From the NCBI GenBank assembly GCA_028641055.1, contig CM054060.1, positions 55,330,292 to 55,394,291 on the forward strand: a DNA stretch of 64,000 nt, read 5' to 3'. The position numbers and the translations under genes were made by a program. Below the pieces are notes generated by a model, which was given only the letters and a program-made list of their open reading frames with translations, had not been told where the DNA came from and made no database searches. The stretch's first letter is position 1, and every line of letters starts with the position of its first letter. The DNA is from Alopecurus myosuroides (taxonomy: Eukaryota; Streptophyta; Magnoliopsida; Poales; Poaceae). Positions 33,854 to 44,555 of this stretch are shown in pieces.

Positions 33854-34802
33854 ATGACTCTTCTCATTCACCATAGAATATCCTAAAGGCGGCTTGCTTT
33901 TCCTTCCATGCCTTCCTGTACTTCATCGTGTAGCCGTAAAAAGGTCATGCATATATCTGATAACGTCCTTAATAGGGCATGTCGGTAGGATCTTTATGGT
34001 AGAGGTAATTATGTGGGCGATAAACTCGAAGGTCAATTGACGGTGATCGTTCTTATCATTTGTCGCCTCGATATTGTTCAGGGCGCATCGGTGTGTGAAG
34101 CAACATTCTTTAAGCTTCCACTGAGATCCTTCCCCTTTCATAGGTCTTGCACGGACAACCCATGGACAATTATGTGAGGCCCGGTCACATACGACATGGT
34201 AGCAGACCTTCTCGTCTGAGTACTTCACAATGAATGCTCGATGATGCTTCACTGCTTGGTCATTTATCCATGCTTTTATTTCTTCAAACTTTCAAACATG
34301 GTTTCTTTACCGAACCCATGCTTATTTTGATCAGTTTATTTCTTCGAATATTCCCTTGGCCCAAGAATTTTACTTGTACCACCATCAATAACAGTCTTAT
34401 CCGCCAAGCTTTGATCACGAAACAATGATGTCCGGTGATCCCGTCCCAATACCTTCATACATGCTTTCTCTTTCTTAGCCACAACCCATCCTCATTAATT
34501 TCTTATTCCGGGCCTTCGTACTCGGAGTCCATTTTATATACTCGCGAGTACGAGATGTCATGATCCATTTCCTTTTCTAAAAAAATTGCTTCCACATCTC
34601 CAATATAATGGTTATGAAAGGAATGTTTCATTGGATCACCTTCGACATCTCCACCCTTGTTATCATGACCCTCGGACTCATCGACACCGGCATAATCGCC
34701 CGTAGACTCATCTCTCTCGAAATAATCGCCATTGTAGTAATCACGATCATACTGGTTATTCAAAATCGGGCTCAAAGGTTGTGTCAAAGGAGGTAGGTTC
34801 AT
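33854..34802 (-). pseudogene. Mutator-like transposase, N-terminal part
   Basis: From 34802 an acidic N-terminal stretch (YDRDYYNGDYFERDESTGDY) is followed after several breaks by MFESL..IKAWI-like sequence. Then comes the MuDR DNA-binding region: KHHRAFIVKYSDEKVCYHVV, CDRASHNCPWVVRARPMKG, FTHRCALNN. Next a HRQLT..FIA segment and, after a shift, KYRKAWKEKQAAFRIFYGE, then a stop where the family has Trp. MuDR transposases move Mutator-like elements by a DDE reaction; only the DNA-binding half is present here. The gene is cut at 33854 by the 11.1-kb insertion and resumes at 22724. Confidence 0.75.
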
Positions 34803-35868
34803 TCTTGTGTCATATGCTTCGGGCTATAGGTCAATACATGGTTCATCACGTTGAATTGGGGTACTTGCTTCACTTGCACATGCTTCGAGGTTCAAATCAA
34901 TGTGCCCTCGAGCACCAACCTTCTTTGTGCAAATAACTCAAATCATTTATCTTATGAGGCAAAGATAACCTCCTTATAAGCTTCCCAACGAGTCTCAGAG
35001 TCGACATGCATCATCATGAACGAATATAATGATGGTACGCAACATTGTATCTTCCTTGCATGTCAATTACATCATTTGTATCCTCTAGTTCAACTCACTT
35101 TGGATCTTTTCCAGAACATTAGCAAAGCTTGACTAGTGTCAAACACCATAATTATCTCGTCTGAATCTCTATAATGAATGGCTCATTTAGAAACCCGTAA
35201 AGTTCACATGATGAACATTCACGATTCTTGACAACATCTAGAAAAAAAATCACAATAACGGTTATATTGCTGTAATAGACAAACATATCCAAAAAATCAT
35301 GCGAAATTTCCTAACATGGCAATTCTTCGGGTTAGGATTAGGTCCTACAAAATCCCTAGGGTTAGGGTTCGGGTTAGGCACAAAATCCGTACCCTAAATC
35401 ACCATAGCAAGCCCATATGGTCAATACATCAACAAGAAACTACACAATATACTCCAACACCTATTTCTAAGGTATCCAAATATAAGAACAAAATAACCAA
35501 ATGCCAAGATTTGAGTTAGACAAAAACAATGGGGAAAGGGAGAGATTACCTTGGACGCTAAAGTGGAGACGAAATCCACGGAGAAAATCCTCCGATTTGA
35601 AGGGATTTGAGGGAAAATGGACTAGGAAGGCGCTCAAGATTTCGAGATAGATGAAGTGGATTGGGTACCGAGAAGTGGATTGGATTGGGTACACGTCCGA
35701 TTCCATCTCCTGCCACTTTTTACGGGAAAGGACCGGCATCGAGAAGTACTGGTTATACGAGTCTAGAAGCAAGCAACGGGAGAAATAAACCCATCATCAC
35801 AGCCCATACAAAATAAGGGCCACCAGCCAAGCACGCTTCCTGTTTTCTTCGGCCCATAAGTCAGTCAG
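34803..35868. other. Probable upstream part of the Mutator-like element
   Basis: No frame of note except a short minus-strand stretch ending in the splice donor CAAG|GTAATC at about 35550, which may be the first exon or leader of the transposase gene. Terminal inverted repeats of the Mutator-like element could not be identified. Confidence 0.35.
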
Positions 35869-36070
35869 TCAGTCGTCGGCCTGGAGCACGTTGGGGTGGG
35901 CGGAGAAGTAGGCGAGGAGGCCGAGCAGGGGCGCGTTGATGTACGTGGTGGCCTCGGACTGCTGGAACACGGCCCGCGCGTCGGGGAAGTTGTCGCTGGT
36001 GTTGCTGGGCTCGCCCACGACGGCGCCGACGAGGAGGTTGGGGTTGGGCGCGGTGCTGGCTCGGGCTGCA
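35869..36070 (-). pseudogene. Family-9 endoglucanase C-terminal fragment
   Basis: The minus-strand frame ending at TGA 35871-35869 contains [20 protein letters not shown] and [19 protein letters not shown], then [10 protein letters not shown]. The stretch [19 protein letters not shown] fits the second glycosyl hydrolase family 9 signature, with the Asp and Glu active-site region intact. Such enzymes cut beta-1,4-glucans in the cell wall. Upstream of about 36070 the similarity is lost, so only the last exon or part of it is present; a possible acceptor (CTGCAG) lies there. No remainder of the gene was found. Confidence 0.75.
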
Positions 36071-36468
36071 GGTGGGGCGGGCAGCGGCTGCCCGCTACAG
36101 AATTAAGCGGGATGGTTAAAAAATTGTAGGACGCTTGTGGTTGCCCGCCACGGTCGCTGGATTTTTCGCGGGATAGAGCGCAGCCCGCATCGGCCCGCAG
36201 CACCCGCCATGCATGCACACGTCAGTAAAATAGCGAGCTGAGCACACTGAACAAACGCGTAACATCATGCTCAGGTTACGGTACCATTGAAACAACAACA
36301 TACACCTTACAACAGAACAGAAGTAGCTTAACAAAACAAAGTATTTGGGAGCTCAAAACAGCTCCAACGGGCATTGCCAAATTTGGCCCTCAAAATGTCC
36401 TGGACACGCCCACGGGCGTGTCCGCGGACATTGAGCGGTCAGCCAAAAAAGGCCCAGAGCCTCCAAAA

Positions 36469-36690
36469 TCATACAACGTCGATCAACGGATACATCCATA
36501 GATGTAAACATAGATTCAACACGGCGTAGGGGTCGTTGTCATCGGAGTCGACGTCCAGGACATTATTCTCGGCAAGCATCCGGAGAGCGCGGGCATGCTC
36601 CTCCGCCATCCTCGAGAGCGTAATGCCGGCCTCCAGCTCCTCCTGGTTCTTGCAGCGGCGGCGACGGTTGTCCGTTTCCGCGCAGGTGAG
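36469..36690 (-). other. Unidentified coding-like fragment
   Basis: The minus-strand frame ending at TGA 36471-36469 reads CKNQEELEAGITLSRMAEEH, then ALRMLAENNVLDVDSDDNDP and YAVLNLCLHLWM. It combines a helical charged segment with an acidic stretch, as in a real protein end. Upstream the frame breaks into Pro/Arg-rich sequence. Family not recognised. Confidence 0.3.
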
Positions 36691-37210
36691 GGTAGACTCG
36701 AAGAGGCGGTGCCGGCCACGAACCCAATTGGAGTAGGGGCGGCGCCTCCGAAGAGGGATAATGCGTCGGCGGTGTGGGAGACGGAAGCGTTGGGGCAGTG
36801 GGGAGGAGGGGTCCGCGCCGAAGGGGTTGCTTTCCTCGTCGTCGCGCGCATCTCCGGGTTTGATTTTCTGGTGGTTCTTGATCTCCGGTCTGGTGGGTTG
36901 AGAGGCTGTGGCATATCTGCTTGACCGTTTTCCCTCTCTTGCCTGTGAGAGCTGATTCCGGCGGTGGAAGGCTGGATTCGGACCAGGGCGACATTGATTT
37001 GAAGCAGCCCTTCTACATCCTCAGCTGGACAAATATGTTGGTGTCGACTACTCGACTTGGTCCGGTGGTCACTGCCTCCCTTTGGACGTTACTCTCTTGT
37101 CTCCTGCAGTCCTGCCTTGCTCGCCTCCCATTCACTTTTGAAGCGAAGCTAGACAGCATCGCAGATGCAGGGCGTGGCGGCGAGGATGAGCTGGTGCAGT
37201 TGTTTCTCGG

Positions 37211-38079
37211 TGTCGGGGGGTTACCCCCGAGTAGGGTAAAGGCAAGTGCCAAGGGCAAGATCAGAAGGGATGTCAGGCCGAGTAGCTGGCTACCCGGTAC
37301 TTGCTACCCGGTCGACTGCTATTCGGTCTTACACATTGATGGCCAGAAGGACGAATCAAGGAAGTTATATTCCTCAAAGTAGAAGAAGTGGTCCGAGTAG
37401 AAATGGCGGTTTTCTACTCGGGCCAGAAGTCAAAGGAGCCGTTCTGACACCGGATCCCGCGTATCTTGGGTTCGTACTTTGGCACTGTTCATCTGCAGAG
37501 AGCGTGCCTGACCGCGCCAGGGTGTCAGCAGGGCGTGGCAGAATAGGGATGGCCTACTCTGTGTTCGTGGCAGTGATAACAGATCAGCTGCTTGGTTTTG
37601 CACAACGACTTTCCACACAAGACAAACTGGGAAGCCAAAGCTGTCAGCGGGAAGCGGGAAGTACGCAATGTGCACACTATGTCGACATTTGTTTGTACTT
37701 TTCCCTGTTGGCTGTATCCGGCTGGGCACCAGTATATAAGGTGCCCTGCCCCCTCCTGCGCGAGGGACGACGAAAGGGACGGTTGGGCTCGCGATAGAAA
37801 CCCTAGTTCATCATAGAGAGAGGAGGGTGGCTACTCGGCTGAAGGCCAAACTTGTATTGTGGCTACTCGGTGAGACACTAATACACAGAGAGAAAGGCAG
37901 GAGTAGGGGTTTTACCTCCAGACGAGGGCCCTGAACCTGGGTAGATCTTGTTGTTTGCAGTGTTAGATTCACATCACACGCGGTTATTCGCTGTGTGATC
38001 CCTCCCCGAGCACCTCCAGCGTCCATCGTCCTCACAACTTCAGCCATCCTATGGCATCTGCCGTGACACCACCACGATA
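37211..38079 (+). repeat. 5' LTR of element B
   Basis: 869 bp starting TGTCGGGGGG and ending CACCACGATA just before the PBS. The normal terminal CA is TA here (C to T in a CAG context). TATA box at 37732-37740. An ATG at 38051 opens nine codons in frame with the PBS and then stops at TAG 38078-38080. The left edge is set by TGTCGG and cannot be checked against a 3' LTR. Confidence 0.75.
37732..37740 (+). promoter_or_regulatory. LTR TATA box of element B
   Basis: GTATATAAG inside the LTR, about 320 bases before the PBS. Confidence 0.6.
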
Positions 38080-38080
38080 G

Positions 38081-38099
38081 TTGGCGCCCACCATGGGGC
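38081..38099 (+). other. Primer-binding site of element B, altered
   Basis: TTGGCGCCCACCATGGGGC: one base differs from the site of elements A and C (CACCGTGGGG). The change creates an ATG in strong initiation context (ACCATGG) that begins the gag frame of B. Confidence 0.75.
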
Positions 38100-40328
38100 A
38101 ACCAGCGGCGCTGGCTGGAGTTTCCGTTCGGACGGGATCTACTTCTGGGGAGCGCGTGGTCTGTGGCCTTGTCCATAGATTCGGCTCCTTCGACTTCTTC
38201 ATCGACAACGCCGGCGATTTCGGCGGCAGGGCCATGCCGGAAGGCGGCACGGTGCTTTCCTTTGGCTCGCATCTTGTCTACGTCGCCACCGCCGTCGTCC
38301 GCGAGTTCCCGGAGGAGGTGCTGGTCGCAGAGGATCCTCCTACTGTGATTGCTGCCCGCGGAAGGCCTATGGGCCGTTCGGCGGACAGCGTGGAGGTAAT
38401 GGTGGCTGGTCTGGCTACGGACACCGGAAAGGGCGCGGCTATCGCCGCGAGCGTCATCGAGGATCTCGCTGGTTCGAGTGCTGGCGGGAAGACCCACAAG
38501 CCCTACGAGAAGGACTGCAACCTTCCCCTCTCCACTACCCCGACGATACCTGCGTCCGTTGCGCGGACAGGCATGCCGCCTCCCACCGATATCGAGCTCT
38601 TGACCATGAAGGCGCAGCTCGACCGGCAGCGCCAGGAGTTGCTCGCTGAGCAAGCGGAGTTGGAAAAGGTTAGGCTCGAGCTCAGTCTAGATCAGAACGA
38701 GTACAACCGTGCTCACGGCTTTACGCCGGTGGTTAGGAAGCCTCTCAAGGTAGGCGCTACGCGCCGCAACCTAGGCACCGAGATGGCAGCGGTTGGTGAG
38801 ACCGCTGGCCGAGCGAGTAGCCAAAACACAGCCACCACCAGACCCAAATACAGCACCCCCGCCAAAACACTTAGAGCCGCTGAAGCTGTAGCTGCTGAGT
38901 TGCCGCATCTCGACGGCGACGCGCGCGCTAGGCAGCAGGAGAGGCTCAATGAGCTGGTGCTAGAGGCCGCTAGGCGGAACGAGGAGTTCCGGAGAGCCAA
39001 TCTGGGTGCTGGAGGTTCTCAGGTGGTGCACTCGCATGCGGCCAGATCTAACGAGAGGGATCGTAGTGGCTATTCTGGTAGAGACAGGCAAATGCAGGTG
39101 TACGACCCGACTGCCGCCGCAAAACAGCTCGCTGTGCCGCGACAGTCCGGTCAGAAACACAACTCTGCAGGAGCAGGCTTGCAAGACCATAAAGCTCATA
39201 GCCAGACGCGAGGTGGAGGTCGTCCAAGCCCTTCTCGGTAACAGGTTGCTCAGCCTACTCGGCAGAAGCCGCAGCAGCCAGCTGCTGCCCAGCCGCGTGC
39301 GGCTGCCCGAGTAGCCAACTTGGTGGAGCAGCCTGTGGCCATGGAGGTGGACAGATATGATGGTGGCTACTCGGCTATGGGGCTGGCTGGAGATGATATC
39401 ATGGATCGCGTGGGTGAGCGTGTGCTGGAGCCCAATGATGTCCGGTACAAGCTAGACCGGATCAATCTATCCGCACGGCTTGAGAACACGGGACCTCCCG
39501 GCCCTGAGTGTTTTGGCCCAAGCATCATGAACGAGCCGTCCGTGAAGAACTTCCAGCTTGCAAGGGGTACCAAGAGTTACAATGGCAGCACCAAGCCGGA
39601 AGATTGGCTCAATGACTATGTCACCGCGGTTCATATCGCGAACGGCAACCGGAGATGGGTTGTGCGGTACGTTCCGCAGATGCTCGAGGGCCCAGCTCGC
39701 ACTTGGATCAACAACTTGCCCAAGAACAGCATCAATTGCTGGCTGGACTTCTCGGAGGCCTTCATCAGCAACTTCACCAGCACTTACAAGAGGCCGAATA
39801 GGCCGCAGCAGTTGTCCGCTTGCAAGCAGCGGGAAGACGAGACAGACCGCGAGTATCTTACTCGGTGGAGCACGTTGAGAAACACCTGTGAAGGTGTGAA
39901 TGAAGCCCAGGCCATCACTTGGTTTGCGCAGGGTTGCCGACATGGCATCATGTTGTGGCAAAGGTTGCAGAGGGAGGTGCCGGACACTCTGGCGGAGACC
40001 ATCAAGATTGCGGATCAGTACGCACTTGGTGATCCTACTCAGCCTCTGATGGACTCCTCCGAGCCGAGAAGAAACTTCAACAGAAACAAGCGCAACGAGT
40101 TCCGCAACAAGCGTAGGGGTGACCGGATAGATACTCAGTATGACCATGAGGAGGTGAATGCAGTGGCTGTCGGAGCTGGGAGTAGCCAAAGGCAAAAACC
40201 TGCTGGAGCCCAGTACAGGCAGAACCATAACCAGGGCCAAGGCAACAAGAATCCATACCGTGCTCCTCAGCCGGGTAGCGGCAACTCGGAACCGGCTAAG
40301 AAGTTTGTCTTCGACGACATGAGGGATG
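38093..40328 (+). pseudogene. gag: Gag of element B, split by element C
   Basis: The frame from ATG 38093 has an N-terminal region, a Gln/Glu-rich coiled coil (about 38600-38700), and a TAA at 39239-39241. It continues in the same frame to the Retrotrans_gag domain (about 39480-40030: ARGTKSYNGSTKPEDWLNDY, then CWLDFSEAFISNF, YKRPNRPQQL). A basic, Asn/Arg-rich tail follows. At 40328 the reading is cut by element C, just before the CxxH..H..C zinc knuckle that lies at 52340-52400. Codon phase matches exactly across the insertion when C and one GGATG copy are discounted. Gag forms the virus-like particle. Confidence 0.85.
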
Positions 40329-40879
40329 TGTCGGATATATACCAAATAGGGATATATTAGATGGTAGTCAAAGTGCCGGATTACCAGAGTGGCCCAAGTG
40401 GTAGTGGGCTATGGTCCATTGGGTGGCCCAGTAACCTGACGCACAGAAGCCGGATTCTAGAAGGACCCGGATCGCGGCCCGCGTGATCTGGCTTGGAGGA
40501 GAAGACGGATTCCTTACTTTCCAAGTTATAGTTGACGTAGTCTTCGAGGTTTCCTATTCTGTAATCCCTAATCCGGCTATTATATAAAGCTGGACGGGAG
40601 ATAAGATTAAAGGAGAACAACAGAGAAGAAGCTATAGGCTAACTCGCTGAGAAGTTGATCCTCTACGAATAGCTAGATCTAAACCTCACATTGTAATTCT
40701 ATACACAGGCTTTAGTCCTGATTAGTGAGAAGTGCAGGAGTAGGCACGTCGTACTGTCGCGACGTACCGAACCTGGGTAAATCCTGTGTTCACTGTCCAC
40801 CACGCGATCACGTTACCCCACGTCTCTACCATAGTCTCATGGCACCCCCGTCTATGAAAACTACTACGATGTCTCGACA
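40329..40879 (+). repeat. 5' LTR of element C
   Basis: 551 bp, TGTCGGATATATACC ... GATGTCTCGACA. TATA box at 40580-40588. An ATG at 40839-40841 starts a frame (MAPPSMKTTTMSRQ) that runs over the LTR edge into the PBS. Confidence 0.95.
40580..40588 (+). promoter_or_regulatory. LTR TATA box of element C
   Basis: TTATATAAA in the 5' LTR; the same motif is in the 3' LTR at about 52028-52036. Confidence 0.65.
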
Positions 40880-43487
40880 GTTGGCGCCCACCGTGGGGCA
40901 AACGACGTCAGGCGTGAAGTTATACTCGGTGGAATCGGAAGATCAATCACTGTCGGAAGCTTGGAGTTCGACGATGACGTCGGGCGCTTCCTCGACAACG
41001 GATCATACATACCGGCGCAAAACCACCTGGTAAGTGCCTGCGTGTTACCGATCGGATCTGCTAACATCTTTATCGGACTAACTGCAGAAGCAATGGGGTT
41101 TTGCGGTGGAAGCAAATATTTCCCACCCGCCCTATACCCAGTCGAAGATGACTATTATACCGGATTCTGCTCAGATCGCCGACAAAAAAGTGATACACAC
41201 TTTATCGGCATGGTGCAATCCGAAGTCGCCGAAAACACGGATGACAGAAATCGCGTGCAAGAGGCAGATAACAACACACCCGTCACAGAGACGGAAGATC
41301 CGACACCCGTCACAGAGGCGGAAGATCCGACATCCGTCAACATGCCGATGAACTCGGAAGCTGAGTCCGTACTATCCGCCATTGAGGCGAGATTAGAGTC
41401 AGAAACCGGATCGGATAATTTCGACTCCGAAGATGAGGATGAGGATGCCTTCGAAAGAAAGGTAAAATCTCTTCAAGAGGGATTCCACGAAGTGCTAATG
41501 GCAAAACCAGCTGAAACTGCAGATGCCGACAACCAGGAAAGCCCAAAAACTCCTCCGCCAGAGGAAGAGAGAGAAGACGGAGAAACTTCTCCGATATTTC
41601 CCAATGTTAAGGAACTGACAGAAGATGAGCCTGTCAGAAAACCTCCCTCTTCCAAGAAAAAGCACCGTGCCGCTAAGAAACTCCAATCCAAAATCCGGAG
41701 GAAAAAATCAGCTGATCTAGCTGATGAAAACCTGGAAATAGGAGATGCTAGCGGAACAAAGCCCGCGGAGAAGAAATCCAAGGAAATCCTTGCTCCGCCA
41801 ATGACGGAACAGGAAGAACAGGAGCTGTTACAGACTCCAGGTGGACCAAACGAATCCCCTGAGATGCTGGAAGCCAGGAGACGAGCTTTCCAACGGCAAC
41901 AACAACAACATCTGCTCATATCTCGTGAACACCTCCAAAAAACCCAAGATGACATCAAAGTCATGAAGGAAGAAATAGAGGAGTACGAGAGAAAGCATAG
42001 ATCTGCCTTAAAACCTACAAGGTTACCCGGAATTATAAGACCAGAAGTACTGCCGCCAAAAGAAAGGTTCCATAACCCATCTTGGCAAAACCAGGTAAAC
42101 GGCAAAGATGCCAGAGGCGAACCAATATACAAAACCGCAGCAGAAAACACGGAAGCAGCGTTCGCCATCCTCAACAATGATCTGTACTCCAACGGTGAAA
42201 AACTTCAAGGGGTGTGTGCTTTCCTAGGAAAAGCATTGCAACAACAACAGCGGGGCCAAGAGCGATCAGGGAGGCTGCATGATAACTCCACCCTATGCAA
42301 AACAGCTACTTGGCCGGCTGGAGCACCTGGACCGGAAGAACCTGGAGATTCAGACAATTCAAAGGATAAAAAAGAGGATCCGAGAAAAGACAAGAAAAAC
42401 CCCGACAATAGGGATGAAGCGTCTAGAACCGGATCCCATCTCCCGAAAGATGGACATAAACCCCACGATCGGGAAGAAAAATACCGGAATGACGGCAAGG
42501 CAATGGCACCTCCGAGAAACCCAGCTGAGAAAGCCGGAAGAGATGATATACCTCACAGACGTGAGAGATCTCGGACACCTCCTAAGAATAAGGAAAGGCA
42601 CAGGAGTAGAACTCCGCCTAATCCCAAAGGACGTGATCTAGGAAGAAACAGAAATGGTCCCGGAAAAGTGCGTCCGCGCAACAATGGAAAAGAAAGGAGT
42701 AGATCCCCTTCCGTCCATTCAGCCGGAAGATATTCTGCACACATTGATAGAGCGGAAAAGGATGATCTATACTTTGGTCCTAAGTGTTTCACTGACAGGA
42801 TCCGAAGGATAAACTTACATTCTGGCTTTGCCAAGGTCGGTCCAATATACCAGAAATACACCGGCAGCACAAACCCGGATATCTGGCTCTCAGACTACTA
42901 TACAGCCGTCCAGATCAACAATGGGACAGACCTGGAAGCTGTCAAGTTTCTTCCCCTAATGTTACTGGACGGATCCAGAGATTGGATCAATGGGTTACCA
43001 TCAAGAACTGTCGACAGCTGGGATGATGTGGCTAGAGTATTCACTCAGCATTTCAGGGGAACGTACAAACGCCCGAACAGCATCAACCAGTTGAACCGTT
43101 GCACCCAATTTGAGGATGAACCATACGTGGATTTCATCTCCAAATGGACGGCAATGAAGAATAGTTATTCTGGAGTAACTGACATACAAGCAATGCATGC
43201 TTTCGTCAATGGCCTAAAACCCGGACTTGTACCGTTCATGGTTGGGTCCAAACAGCACAAAGATCTCGGATCTATGCTTACAACCGCCAACGAACACGCT
43301 GCAGCCGAAGACGACATCAGAGCAAGAGGAGGCAATATTTGCCAAGAAAACCCCTCGTTCTGACAAAAAAGGAACTCTAGAAACAACGACAAAACCCAAA
43401 GAGTTCAACATAGCCTTTGGAAGTAAAAAAGGGAACAAGTGGAAAGGACGCAGTCCAGATCCAATCAACTACACTCCAGAGGAGTAG
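40839..43487 (+). pseudogene. gag: Gag of element C
   Basis: Translation from the LTR-borne ATG 40839 passes the PBS and then must shift by one base between about 40900 and 40960 to enter the long frame (to 43363). If the shift is not bypassed, the first ATG in the long frame is at 41093. The long frame has an acidic N-terminal region, a Lys-rich part (SKKKHRAAKKLQSKIRRKKS), a coiled coil (about 41870-42000), an Arg/Asp-rich repeat part (RSRTPPK, about 42400-42720), and the Retrotrans_gag domain (about 42770-43320: YQKYTGSTNPDIWLSDYY, GTYKRPNSINQLN). Near 43330 a second shift leads into a short basic tail ending at 43487. A decayed zinc-knuckle-like stretch follows at about 43506-43556. Confidence 0.8.
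40881..40899 (+). other. Primer-binding site of element C
   Basis: TTGGCGCCCACCGTGGGGC, one base after the LTR end. Same as in element A. Confidence 0.85.
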
Positions 43488-43583
43488 GAGAGGATTAAGT
43501 CGGAACCCTGTGTCCACCATTCACAATTTGGGAAACCCACCCATACAAACGCGCATGAATAACAGGCAAACAAAAGCCAGAAG

Positions 43584-44555
43584 GTGAATAAGCACATGAA
43601 AGGCAGTGCAGGATGCGGAAATAAGGGGAAGGGTTCCAAAAGGAAACCCGCCAAACAAAAGCCAGAAGCTGACAAAGAAGACAGTGAATCGGACACTGAC
43701 GAAAAAATACAGGAACAACAGCGAAAGGGCGAACCCAAATTTCCGAGAGTTGATGGAGAAGCAATGCTAACTTTCTTAGCAACTCCGTCAGCAAAGGTGG
43801 CCAAAAGAACACTTCGAGAAATAAACGCGGTTGTTCCGGCAACCTCGAAGTTCTTGAAGTACTCCAACACACCAATTACCTGGGATCAGTCTGATCATCC
43901 CGGGAATATCCCTGAACCCGGCACACAAGCTCTTGTTGTAAGCCCTATTGTCCAGAACACTAGGCTAAGAAGAGTGCTGATGGATGGAGGATCCAGCATT
44001 AACATAATGTACCTGGATACACTGAAGCATCTGAAGATTTCTGAGTCCCAGCTGAATTACAGCAACATACGCTTCCATGGCATTGTTCCTGGCAGACAAG
44101 CACGATCCCTAGGAGAAATTTCCCTAGATGTCACCTTCGGAGATAAAGATCACTTCCGGCAGGAAAAAGTATCCTTCGAAGTAGTGCCGTTCAAAAGCGT
44201 GTATCACGCAATACTCAGACGTCCGGCTTTCGCCAAATTCATGGCAAGATCCTGTTATATCTATAACAAGCTGAAGATGCCAGGACCCAAAGGAGGAGTA
44301 ATCACCATAGCAGGTGACTTCAAGCTGGCAAACGAGTTGGAGAAAGAAAACGCCCTTTGCGCTCAGAGAGTCATAGCAAAGGAAGAACTGAAGGAATTGG
44401 CCAAGGAGGTATCACCGACAGAAATGCCGGCAGGAAAAGAAACCCGGAAGCCAACAGACAGATTCAAGGCGTCCGAGAATACAAGACAGGTAATCCTAGA
44501 TCCCAAAGATCCGACAAAATTTGTCGTCGTAGGGACTGGGATGACCGACAAATAG
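43584..44555 (+). pseudogene. Aspartic protease region of element C
   Basis: Basic linker, then PNIPEPGTQALVV-like sequence and the retropepsin core VLMDGGSSINIMYLDTLK (about 43977-44030). Next come RFHGIVPGRQARSLGEISL and a HAILRRPAFAKFMA motif (the family's ALLGRPA). The catalytic Asp is present in a DGGS context. The frame ends at TAG 44553, at the same place where element B has a stop. The protease cuts the Gag-Pol precursor. Confidence 0.8.

Noticed and set aside
35330..35375. Telomere-like GGGTTAGGGTT words
   Set aside because: Only two or three degenerate units in a region next to a Mutator-like gene; such telo-box-like words are common in plant leaders. Not an interstitial telomere.
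39467..40345. 292-codon minus-strand frame opposite gag of element B
   Set aside because: Shadow of the gag coding strand; unlike the real antisense genes it has no domain, introns or promoter and lies over gag.
41473..42192. 239-codon minus-strand frame opposite gag of element C
   Set aside because: Ser/Cys-rich mirror of the Glu/Lys-rich gag frame; typical antisense shadow.
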